Shown here: positions 1 through 7,338 of the stretch, piece by piece
Numbering within the stretch: position 1 is the first letter of the stretch
Layout: every line of letters begins with the position of its first letter
Program-made: the position numbers and the translations under genes
Assembly: GCA_012032215.1 (NCBI GenBank)
Contig: JAAURO010000075.1
Location: 1-7,338, forward strand
DNA: 7,338 nucleotides
Origin: Limnobacter sp.
Lineage (GTDB): Bacteria; Pseudomonadota; Gammaproteobacteria; Burkholderiales; Burkholderiaceae_B
Direction of reading: 5' to 3'
Notes under the pieces: generated by a model
Database searches by the model: none
The model's input: only the letters and a program-made list of their open reading frames with translations
Told to the model about the DNA's origin: nothing

Positions 1-450
1 ACAGCGCCTTGGGTGCCGTGCTGGCCGATGGCCTGGAAGCCTTCCACAGCGGCAAAAACGCCACCGAAGCCATGAACAACAAAGGCCTGGCGGTGAAAGC
101 CATGCTGGAAAACACCTGGATATTCTGGCACTTATTGCCAGCGCAGCACCGCTGATGGGGCTGCTGGGCACAGTTGTCGGCATGATTGAAATTTTTGCCG
201 TACAGGGCAGGCGGCCCAAGGGCCAGAAGCATTGGCATCGGGCATTGCCATTGCCTTGTACAACACAGCCTTCGGACTGATTGTGGCCATTCCGGCACTG
301 GTAGCCCACCGCCTGCTGAAAATACGCATCAATGGAGTGCTGGATCAAATTGAAACCCAGGCACGCGTGCTTGAAAATGCACTCAACCCCATACGGCGCA
401 GCGCCCCTGCCGCTCAACCCTCTGCCAGCGGAGGCCTTGCGCGCGCATGA
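1..450 (+). CDS. exbB: ExbB/TolQ/MotA-family proton channel subunit, 5'-truncated by window edge, two apparent frameshifts
   Basis: Inner-membrane subunit that, with ExbD, forms a proton-driven motor which energises TonB-type or related envelope processes. The coding path crosses three frames. Positions 3-113 read SALGAVLADGLEAFHSG and on to an Glu-Asn pair. Positions 116-210 read LDILALIASAAPLMGLLGTV, the signature ExbB/TolQ membrane segment. Positions 211-450 read GPEALASGIAIALYNTAFGL, the last membrane helix, followed by a cytoplasmic tail. One missing A near 114 and one missing base near 210 (GGC AG- GCG) restore a single frame. The family motif is otherwise intact, so I read the shifts as sequence errors rather than decay. 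The N-terminus lies outside the window. The stop codon overlaps the exbD start in an ATGA (447-450), which indicates translational coupling. It could instead be called TolQ, but the lpxK neighbourhood and the ExbD-type partner favour ExbB. Confidence 0.88.
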
Positions 451-863
451 GAATTCCACGCGAGACCGAATCCACAGCCCCGGAAATCAACCTGATTCCG
501 CTCATTGACATTTTGCTGGTCATTGTGATTTTTCTCGTGGTCAGCTCCACCTTCGTGCGCCAAAGCCAGCTTAAAATCAATTTGCCAGGCAGTCAGACAC
601 GAACCAGCAAACAAGACGCCCCCGACCCCCTTCGCATCGCAGTGGGCACCGATGGCAATTACGCCGTCAATGGCGGCAAAATCCTGAACGAAGAGGGCCT
701 GCGGCGCGTGTTAACCGTAGAAGCGGCAGCGCTGCCCACCAACGAGGCCAAGGCCATTATCGAGGCCGATGCCACAGCCACACACCAGTCGGTCGTCTCG
801 GTTATGGACATCCTGGCCAGCCTTGGCATTGCGCAGGTTTCAATTGCCACAGCCAGCCAGTAA
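447..863 (+). CDS. exbD: ExbD/TolR-family biopolymer transport protein
   Basis: Partner of ExbB in a proton-motive-force-driven inner-membrane complex. The 138-residue product has a short cytoplasmic N-terminus and one membrane helix at about residues 16-35 (NLIPLIDILLVIVIFLVVSS). Asp21 in that helix matches the essential protonatable aspartate of ExbD/TolR. A periplasmic domain of about 100 residues follows, ending in the typical segment with VVSVMDILASLGIAQVSIAT. Length matches the family (about 135-145). The start ATG at 447 overlaps the exbB stop by four bases. A 41-bp gap follows before lpxK, with no terminator seen, so co-transcription with lpxK is likely. This exbBD-lpxK arrangement is common in Burkholderiales; the particular TonB client cannot be read from the sequence. 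The gene is uninterrupted. Confidence 0.93.
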   Translation: MRIPRETESTAPEINLIPLIDILLVIVIFLVVSSTFVRQSQLKINLPGSQTRTSKQDAPDPLRIAVGTDGNYAVNGGKILNEEGLRRVLTVEAAALPTNEAKAIIEADATATHQSVVSVMDILASLGIAQVSIATASQ

Positions 864-904
864 TTTTTTCAACAAGTTGCCCGTAAGCCTTCTACAACCC
901 TGTT

Positions 905-1983
905 ATGAATCAAGCCCCTACAAAAACAGCCAAACCCAAAAAAACCTTTGAAGCACGTCTCAATGCTATTTGGTTCAAGGGGTTGCCCGCAGGCTGGCTT
1001 GGGCCATTTTTAAACGTACTGGAAAAATGCACCGGTTTGCACGCCACGTCACCGGGCAAACCCAAAAAGTGCTTTGGGCCAAAAAAACCTGCATCCCGGA
1101 AGTACTGGTGGTTGGCAACCTGACCGTGGGCGGTGCCGGAAAAACACCCATTGTGCTGGGCGTGTGCGAATTTGCACGCCGCTTTGGCAAACAGGTTGGT
1201 ATCGTTTCCAGGGGTTATGGCCGTTCAGACACCGGTGCAGCACTGCTGGAAACAGGCGGCACACCCGACCCCGCCCTGTTTGGCGATGAACCCGTGTGGC
1301 TGCACCAGCAAACCGCTTGCCCGGTGGCAGTGGGTGCCAACCGCGCAGAGGCACTGGCATTGCTGTTGCAACACCACCCGGAAGTCGATTTGGTGGTTTC
1401 AGACGATGGCCTGCAACACCACCAGCTGCCACGCAGCATGGAATGGGCCGTGTTCGATGACCGGGGTGCTGGCAATGGGCACCTGTTGCCAGCAGGGCCA
1501 TTGCGCGAAGACCTTGACCGCCTGGAAAGCGTAAATGCAGTGCTGGCTTCCAATCTTTCAGTCCACGAACTCGCGCATTTGCTGGGCCGCCCTGCGGGTG
1601 ACAACTGGCACGAAGTTGAAGTGTCGATTACCGGGTTTCGTCAACATTCCACCGGGCAGTTTTTGCATGCACACGAGGCCAGCCAGAAGTGGCTTGGTCA
1701 ACGTCTGCTTGCTTTTAGCGGATTGGGTAATCCACGCAAATTTTTCAAGGGCCTGGAAGGCCTCGGGCTTATACCCATTGAAACCGTGCCACTGCCCGAT
1801 CACCACCACTATCCGGCAGGATTTTGTGAAGGCCTGCACGCAGACGTGCTGCTTACCACCGGCAAAGATGCGGTAAAATTGCCACGCTACGACCTGCGCC
1901 TGTGGGTAGCAGAAGTTCACGTAAGCCTGCCCACAAGTCTTGAACACACCCTGAGGAAAGCACTTGGACTCCCAACTGATTGA
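905..1983 (+). CDS. lpxK: Tetraacyldisaccharide 4'-kinase LpxK, one apparent frameshift near 977-980
   Basis: Inner-membrane-associated kinase that phosphorylates the 4' position of the tetraacyldisaccharide 1-phosphate to make lipid IVA, the sixth step of the Raetz lipid A pathway. Visible motifs are a Walker A region VVGNLTVGGAGKTP, then SRGYGR, then DDGLQHHQLPR, then LLPAGPLRE, then LLTTGKDAVKL near the C-terminus. The clean frame is open from a TTG at 970 (337 residues). However, the ATG at 905 begins a frame whose FEARLNAIWFKG resembles the start of LpxK proteins and which loses homology at the GGGG run 977-980. One additional G there gives WFKG-VARRLAWAIFK and a protein of about 359 residues. 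I favour 905 with an indel; the alternative is a shorter protein starting at TTG 970. The 3' end overlaps the next gene by 20 bp. No clear Shine-Dalgarno precedes 905. Confidence 0.9.
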
Positions 1984-2152
1984 CGTACTGGTTTGCCCGT
2001 TGTGCAAAGGCAAATTGTTTAAACGCCCGCAAGACGGTGCCCTGCTCTGCAAAGCTGACAAACTGGCATTTCCCGTGCGCGAAAGCATTCCGGTCATGCT
2101 GGTTGAACAGGCACAGCCCCTGGATGAAGAAACACCATCCCCGGCAAAATAA
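1964..2152 (+). CDS. ycaR: Trm112-family small protein (YcaR-like)
   Basis: Small 62-residue protein of the Trm112/UPF0434 family, equivalent to E. coli YcaR, which sits between lpxK and kdsB in many proteobacteria. The sequence starts MDSQLIDVLVCPLCKGKL, has the CPLC pair and one further Cys in LLCKADKLAFPVR, then the conserved IPVML strand. Eukaryotic Trm112 activates methyltransferases; the bacterial role is not well established, so no function is claimed. The start is TTG at 1964, chosen because the product then aligns with the YcaR N-terminus and because AGGA at 1954-1957 gives a Shine-Dalgarno six bases upstream. The start lies inside the end of lpxK (20-bp overlap), suggesting coupled translation. 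Confidence 0.9.
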   Translation: MDSQLIDVLVCPLCKGKLFKRPQDGALLCKADKLAFPVRESIPVMLVEQAQPLDEETPSPAK

Positions 2153-2182
2153 AATACTCCCCCAACTCCGCAAAAAGCCTCC

Positions 2183-2956
2183 ATGTTTAAAGCCGTTATT
2201 CCTGCCAGATTCGCCTCTGTACGCCTGCCCGGCAAACCCCTGCTCGACCTTGCGGGCAAACCCATGGTGGTGCGCGTGGCCGAACAGGCCGCACGCTCCA
2301 AGGCCAATGAAATTCTGGTGGCCACCGATCACGCCGACATTGCGCAAACCTGCAAAGAGCACGGCATCGATTGCCTCATGACGCGCAAAGACTGGCCTAC
2401 CGGCACAGACCGCCTGGCTGAAGTGGCTGCGCAACGTGGCTGGTCGAACGACACCGTAGTGGTGAATGTGCAGGGCGACGAACCCCTGCTAGACCCGGCG
2501 TTAATCAACCTCGTAGCACAAACCCTGCTTGAAGGCGATCAAGCCATTGCCACCTGTGGGCACCCCATTCACAGCGAGGAAGAATTTCTGAATCCGAACG
2601 TGGTCAAAATTGCCATGGCCAACAATGGCGAAGCCCTGTACTTCTCGCGCGCGCCCATTCCCTGGCCCAGGCAAGCCATGGCCGCACAACGCCAGGCACA
2701 AGCCGACGCTGTGCCACTGGACTTCGAAGCCATTCGCCACATTGGCCTGTATGCTTACCGGTGCGGATTTCTGAAAAAATTCCAGGAACTTGCTCCGGCC
2801 GTCACAGAGCAACAGGAATCTCTTGAGCAACTGCGAGCGCTGGCGCACGGCCATAGAATAAAAGTGTGTATGATTCAACATGTTCCAGATGGCGGGGTCG
2901 ATACTCCCGAAGACCTGGAGCGGGTTCGGCAGGTGTTGTCCAACCGCCCCCAATAA
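2183..2956 (+). CDS. kdsB: 3-deoxy-manno-octulosonate cytidylyltransferase (CMP-Kdo synthetase)
   Basis: Cytosolic enzyme that activates Kdo with CTP to CMP-Kdo, the donor for WaaA in lipopolysaccharide inner-core assembly. The 257-residue product is full length for the family (about 245-260). In order: the nucleotide-binding start IPARFASVRLPGKPL, ATDHADI, the PTGTDR substrate-contact motif, VVVNVQGDEPL, the PNVVK and YFSRAPIPWPR segment, HIGLYAYR, then LEQLRALAHG and the C-terminal GVDTPEDLERVR. No residue expected from the family appears missing. The ATG at 2183 is 30 bp downstream of the Trm112 gene and lacks a strong Shine-Dalgarno, so expression probably depends on readthrough and coupling from the upstream genes. 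The gene is uninterrupted, and its job pairs directly with LpxK in building the Kdo-lipid A core. Confidence 0.96.
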   Translation: MFKAVIPARFASVRLPGKPLLDLAGKPMVVRVAEQAARSKANEILVATDHADIAQTCKEHGIDCLMTRKDWPTGTDRLAEVAAQRGWSNDTVVVNVQGDEPLLDPALINLVAQTLLEGDQAIATCGHPIHSEEEFLNPNVVKIAMANNGEALYFSRAPIPWPRQAMAAQRQAQADAVPLDFEAIRHIGLYAYRCGFLKKFQELAPAVTEQQESLEQLRALAHGHRIKVCMIQHVPDGGVDTPEDLERVRQVLSNRPQ

Positions 2957-3728
<772 letters not shown>

Positions 3729-3741
3729 AACAGGCATCACC

Positions 3742-4622
3742 ATGGGCACACAACCCCCCCCCGCTTTGAACGGTTTTATGACCAGCTGACACACAGTTGG
3801 CAGCAATCCGGCTCCATGTTGTGTGTAGGACTAGACCCCGATATAACCCGGTTGCCAGCAACCGGGCACCCGGCCACGCCCGCTGGCATGGAAGCCTTTT
3901 GCCTGGGAATTGTAAAGGCCACCGCACAATTTGCCTGTGCCTTCAAGCCGCAGATTGCCTACTTTTCTGCTCACCGGGCCGAAGCCGCACTGGAAGCTGT
4001 TATTGGTTCTATTCGTGAATTTGCACCCCACGCCACTGTGGTGCTGGATGCCAAGCGCGGCGACATTGGGCCGACCGCGCAGCAATACGCCCTGGAAGCC
4101 TTCGAACGCTATCAGGCGGATGCGGTTACGTTAAGCCCCTACATGGGCTTTGATTCCGTAGAACCCTACCACGCCTACCCCAACAAAGGCCTTTTTCTGC
4201 TGTGCCGCACCTCGAACCCCGGCGGCAGCGACTTGCAGTTTTTAGCCACGCCAAGCACTACGCAACCCAACTCCAGTGAACCGCTTTACCACACCGTAGC
4301 CCGGCTGGCCACAGGCCCCTGGAACCCGCATGGGCAGGCAGGGCTGGTAGTAGGTGCCACCTATCCCGAAGAAATTCGCCAGGTACGCCAACTGGTGGGC
4401 GATGCCCCCCTGCTGGTACCCGGCATAGGTGCACAAGGCGGCAATTTGCAGGGCACCTTGCAATATGGCCTGGATAGCCAGGGCTGGGGCCTTTTAATCA
4501 ACTCTTCCCGTGCCATTTTGTACGCCAGCCCCAGTCACCAGTTTGCCCAAGGCGCAGCACAGGAAGCCCAGCGCACCGCAAAGGTCATTGCACAAATCCG
4601 CAGCACCTTGCTTTCGGGCTAG
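3742..4622 (+). CDS. pyrF: Orotidine 5'-phosphate decarboxylase (type 2 family), apparent frameshift in a poly-C run near the start
   Basis: Cytosolic enzyme that decarboxylates OMP to UMP, the last step of de novo pyrimidine synthesis. From the in-frame ATG at 3816 the product reads MLCVGLDPDI, then AFKPQIAYF, then the catalytic LDAKRGDIGPTAQQYA (Asp78, Lys80 and Asp83 in this numbering), then SPYMGFDSVEPY, LLCRTSNPGGSDLQ, GLVVGATYPEE and LLVPGIGAQGG. This pattern is the longer PyrF type of beta- and actinobacteria. Starting at 3816 would cut off the first helix. The same frame is open upstream (FERFYDQLTHSWQQSGSM) and joins an ATG at 3742 if the run of nine C at 3754-3762 is really ten or seven, giving about 292-293 residues. 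I favour 3742. It begins 13 bp after adk, so the two are probably co-transcribed. Confidence 0.92.
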
Positions 4623-4699
4623 AATCAACCAAAGTGTGTTGTAGCAAGAATGCCTGTGCATGGGTCAGGCACGGCTTAAGGCACCCTCCTGGAGGCCGC
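4623..4699 (+). promoter_or_regulatory. Spacer before the two-component genes, small inverted repeat and palindromic Shine-Dalgarno
   Basis: The 77-bp gap separates pyrF from the response regulator. It contains TGCCTG (4651-4656) facing CAGGCA (4666-4671) over a nine-base loop, which lacks a following T run. The ribosome-binding site GGAGG (4691-4695) is the right arm of an odd palindrome CCTCCTGGAGG (4685-4695). A promoter for the regulator-kinase pair would be expected here, but I cannot point to clear -35 and -10 boxes. Confidence 0.35.
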
Positions 4700-5410
4700 A
4701 TGAAAATACTACTGGCTGAAGACGATCAGATACTCTCGGACAGCCTGTCGCATTCATTGCGCAAGGCCGGCTACGCCATAGACTGCATGCTGACAGGTAG
4801 CGATGCCGACACCGCCCTGACCACCATGGGCTACGACTTGCTTATTCTGGATTTAGGGCTTCCTGGCATGAGCGGCATGGAGGTTTTAAAACGCCTGCGT
4901 GCCCGCAACAATCCTCTACCCGTTCTTGTTTTAACGGCTGCCGACAGCGTAGAGCAGCGAGTGCAGGGTCTGGATGCCGGAGCCGACGACTACATGGCAA
5001 AACCCTTTGAACTGAGCGAACTCGAAGCCCGTGTGCGTGCCCTGACACGGCGCAGCAATGGTGGCGCCAGCACCGCCTGGAAACACGGCCCCCTCACCTT
5101 CGACCAGGTGGGCCGGATGGCCACCCTGAATGGCGAAATGCTGGAACTGTCTGCGCGGGAAGTAGGTTTGCTTGAAATTTTGTTGCAACGTGTTGGCCGC
5201 CTGGTCAGCAAAGAGCAGTTTGTAGACCGCTTGTGCGAATGGGGCGAAGAAGTAAGCAACAACGCGATTGAGGTATACATTCACCGACTTCGCAAAAAAA
5301 TAGAAGTGGAAGGTATACGCATAGCCACCGTACGGGGATTGGGCTACTGTCTGGAGAAATACCCGGAAAACCTTCCACGCCAATCCTCCCCCGCCACACC
5401 CAACAGCTAG
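4700..5410 (+). CDS. OmpR/PhoB-family response regulator (TctD/QseB-like)
   Basis: DNA-binding half of a two-component system. The 236-residue product starts at ATG 4700, five bases after a strong GGAGG; an upstream-extended reading from 4634 adds 22 residues with no family resemblance and is not used. The receiver domain spans about residues 1-115: acidic pair Asp8/Asp9 in LLAEDDQ, phosphoacceptor Asp51 in LLILDLGLPG, Thr79 in VLVLTA, and Lys101 in DDYMAKPFEL. The winged-helix domain spans about residues 125-222, with LSAREVGLLEILL, the recognition helix NNAIEVYIHRLRKKIE and the wing IATVRGLGYCLE. All phosphorelay residues are present. It lies 10 bp before its kinase. The closest families by motif are TctD and QseB; no tct transport genes are in view, so no symbol is given. 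Target genes and signal are unknown. Confidence 0.94.
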   Translation: MKILLAEDDQILSDSLSHSLRKAGYAIDCMLTGSDADTALTTMGYDLLILDLGLPGMSGMEVLKRLRARNNPLPVLVLTAADSVEQRVQGLDAGADDYMAKPFELSELEARVRALTRRSNGGASTAWKHGPLTFDQVGRMATLNGEMLELSAREVGLLEILLQRVGRLVSKEQFVDRLCEWGEEVSNNAIEVYIHRLRKKIEVEGIRIATVRGLGYCLEKYPENLPRQSSPATPNS

Positions 5411-5420
5411 AGGTGCACCC

Positions 5421-6881
5421 TTGCTCAGCTTCAAACGCAACCCACTGGCATTGGGACGCCAAACCAGGCGCTCGCTGTTTGGCGAAATTCTGGACTGGAT
5501 GCTGGCCCCCCTTGCTGGTGCTGTGGCCCATGAGTATCGGGGTTACCTACCTGGTTGCCAAATCGCTGGCCAATGCACCTTTTGATCAAATTCTGGACGA
5601 CAAACTTACCCTGATTGCGCAAGAAGTGGCGGCACAAGCCCTCGCCGAACAAATCACGTTGCCCGAGCGCCTGCTCAACAGCATTGTTGCCGATGGCAAA
5701 GACCGACTGAAAATACAGGTGTCGCAGCAAAACGGCAACCAGCTTCTGGGCGAAACCAGAGACTTCCCTATGCCCGACATGAACCCGCAAGACGTAGGTG
5801 TGGTGCGCTACAAAGATCAGGTCATTGGTGGCGAAGACTGGCGCGTTGCCTACCTGTGGCTAGAACTACCCGTCGCTGGCGAAGCTGGGCCTACGCTCAT
5901 ACAACTGGCCGAAACATTGAACAAGCGCGAAGACCTGGCCAACGAAATCATTAAAGGCGTTATTTTGCCGCAGTTCATTATTTTGCCCATCGCGGTGCTG
6001 TTGGTGTGGTTTGGGCTGTCGCGCGGAATCGCGCCTTTAAATGTACTCATCGGCATCATTCGCAGCCGCAAACCCGACGATTTAAGCGCCCTGCACACCA
6101 CCGACACCCCCGAAGAACTGCTGCCGGTCATTCACGCCCTGAACGAACAACTGGAGCGCCTGCAGCAAACCATCGACACCCAGAAACGATTTATAGCCGA
6201 TGCCGCTCACCAGTTAAAAACGCCACTGGCAGGCCTGCGCATGCAAGTAGACATGCTGCAAGACGAAACCGACCCAAACGAACAAACCGAAGCCTTAAAA
6301 AGACTCAAGCGCGGTGCAGAACGATCTACCCGTCTGGTGAACCAACTGCTTTCGCTGGCCCGCACCGAAGCCCCTTCGGTGCTGCGTTTGAGCGCACCGA
6401 TTTAAGCCAGTTGACGCGCGAGGTAACCGAAGAATTTGTGCCCGAAGCCCTGGGCAAACACATAGACCTAGGGCTGGAAACCCCCGGACACCCCGTATTT
6501 ATTATGGGCCAGCGGCTTATGCTGTCGGAAATGTTAAAAAACCTGATTGAAAACGCCTTGCGCTACACAACCTCAAACGGGTGCGTAACCGTACGGGTAG
6601 ACAACAGCCCGCAGCGCGAAAGCATTCAATTGGAAGTAGAAGACGATGGCCCAGGCATTCCGCCCAACGAACGCCACCTGGTGTGCGACCGGTTTTACCG
6701 CGTGCTGGGCACCAACCAGGATGGTTCGGGGCTAGGGCTTTCGATTGTGCAGGAAACCGCTTTGCGCCACCACGCCAACCTTGCGATAGAAAACAACCCG
6801 CGCAGTGCCCGCAGCAACCAGCCCGGCTGCCTGATACGCATCACTTTTCCGCCCGTACACCTTGAACAGCGAGTAATCTAG
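5421..6881 (+). CDS. Membrane sensor histidine kinase (TctE/QseC-like), two apparent frameshifts
   Basis: Inner-membrane kinase partnered with the preceding regulator. The start is probably TTG 5421 (reading LLSFKRNPLALG, first residue Met), seven bases after AGAGG. The segment SLFGEILDWMLAP, typical of TctE/QseC starts, is in one frame; after the C run 5506-5511 the frame moves to LLVLWPMSIGVTYLVAKSL. One C too many explains this. The second shift is at 6378-6379, where one missing G separates SLARTEAPS from GAAFERTDLSQ. Corrected length is about 486 residues. Layout: first membrane helix at about 28-50, a periplasmic sensor region, a second helix (about 180-200) with QFIILPIAVLLVWFGL, a short linker/HAMP, H-box ADAAHQLKTPLAGL with His263, N-box MLKNLIENALRYT, G1 VEDDGPGIPP, DRFYRVLG, and G2 GSGLGLSIV. 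All catalytic boxes are intact, so errors are likelier than a pseudogene. Ligand unknown. Confidence 0.9.
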
Positions 6882-7067
6882 CTGAAAAAAGAATGAACCA
6901 GAAGGCTGTTTAATGCCACCAAGTGCAGTTTTACACGAACAGTGTTTCTGAGGTTACTACGCATGGGTATACCAAAAGGTCCTATCAGTCCAGATGCCTA
7001 CCAGCACATCGGGCCTGGCAGCAACGAGGCATTGGGCAGCAGCCCGCACTTCGCAGCCACACCGCCC
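6882..7067. other. Unassigned stretch between the kinase gene and the groEL piece
   Basis: I see no convincing gene, tRNA or T-tailed terminator here. Short openings exist: an ATG at 6913 gives 12 codons before a stop, and an ATG at 6963 (after GAGG at 6948-6951, a long 11-base spacing) opens a frame reading [20 protein letters not shown] that stays open to the window end. The latter begins with residues I do not recognise. A join between unrelated sequences probably lies in or near this stretch, because groES and the groEL N-terminus are absent. Confidence 0.4.
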
Positions 7068-7338
7068 AATCGATGGCCAAGCCATCCTCGTGCAGGAGGA
7101 CATGGTGGCGCAGGTCGGCACATCTCGGCCAACAGCGACGCCACCATCGGCAAGATCATCGCGGAAGCGATGGACAAGGTCGGCAAGGACGGCGTCATCA
7201 CGGTTGAAGAATCGAAGACGATGGACACCAGCCTCGAGGTCGTCGAAGGTATGCAGTTCGACCGCGGCTATCTTTCTCCGTACTTTGTAACCGATCCGGA
7301 CCGCATGGAAGCAGCTCTCGACGAGCCGTTCATCCTCA
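7068..7338 (+). pseudogene. groEL: Internal fragment of chaperonin GroEL, frameshifted at its 5' side and cut by the window edge
   Basis: From 7122 the frame reads [20 protein letters not shown], then [28 protein letters not shown] and [17 protein letters not shown] to the window end. This is the intermediate and early apical region of the 60-kDa chaperonin, roughly residues 150-222 in E. coli numbering. The preceding DMVAQVG at 7099-7119 is the expected neighbour but sits in another frame; one missing base at 7120-7121 (GGC AC- ATC) reconnects them. SMAKP at about 7072-7086 may continue the match in a third frame. The N-terminal third of GroEL and groES are missing upstream. The [15 protein letters not shown] wording is unlike betaproteobacterial GroEL and more like Acidobacteria-type sequences, as far as I recall. 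Whether this is a gene remnant, a transferred piece or an assembly chimera cannot be settled from sequence alone. GroEL identity is secure. Confidence 0.85.

Noticed and set aside
1..450. exbB as a genuine pseudogene
   Set aside because: Both breaks are single-base, the protein wording is conserved on both sides, and the same type of break recurs in essential genes nearby; error is more likely.
1558..2325. Long minus-strand open frame of 255 codons across lpxK, Trm112 and kdsB
   Set aside because: It lies antisense to three well-recognised genes, has no family resemblance and spans gene boundaries; it is a shadow of codon bias.
4651..4671. Intrinsic terminator after pyrF
   Set aside because: The stem is six pairs with a nine-base loop and no T run follows.
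6882..6962. tRNA or small RNA after the kinase
   Set aside because: No cloverleaf, no T-loop consensus and no terminator-like hairpin with T tail could be found by eye.

Overview
The window is a dense, one-strand stretch of a bacterial chromosome. It reads as Betaproteobacteria, most likely Burkholderiales. The evidence is the gene order exbB-exbD-lpxK-Trm112-kdsB-adk, a long type-2 PyrF, and a TctD/QseB-type response regulator with its kinase. The style resembles Limnobacter-like genomes, but genus is only a guess made without any database search.

Layout, all on the + strand. 1-450 is the 3' part of exbB and 447-863 is exbD, which together form a proton-driven energiser complex. 905-1983 is lpxK (lipid A 4'-kinase), 1964-2152 a Trm112-family small protein, and 2183-2956 kdsB (CMP-Kdo synthetase). 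After a 101-bp spacer with two inverted repeats come adk (3058-3728) and pyrF (about 3742-4622). A 77-bp spacer follows, then an OmpR-type response regulator (4700-5410) and its membrane sensor kinase (5421-6881). The last 457 bases hold an unassigned stretch and then an internal piece of groEL that runs off the window.

How the genes work together: lpxK and kdsB supply the lipid A-Kdo core of the outer membrane. ExbB/ExbD would energise an outer-membrane or envelope process. Adk and PyrF supply nucleotides (AMP/ATP balance and UMP; CTP for KdsB derives from UMP). The tight spacing and the 4-bp and 20-bp overlaps suggest one long transcript from exbB to at least kdsB. The two-component pair forms its own unit downstream.

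The most important caution concerns sequence quality. At least seven places in the chromosomal genes (two in exbB, one each in lpxK, adk and pyrF, two in the kinase) show an intact protein family split by a single-base indel, mostly at short G or C runs. At least one more lies in groEL. Essential genes such as lpxK and adk are unlikely all to be broken, so these look like base-calling or assembly errors, and proteins should be reconstructed across the shifts. The groEL piece lacks groES and its own N-terminal third, differs in codon style, and resembles non-betaproteobacterial GroEL; it is probably a chimeric join. I see no convincing new biological system here.
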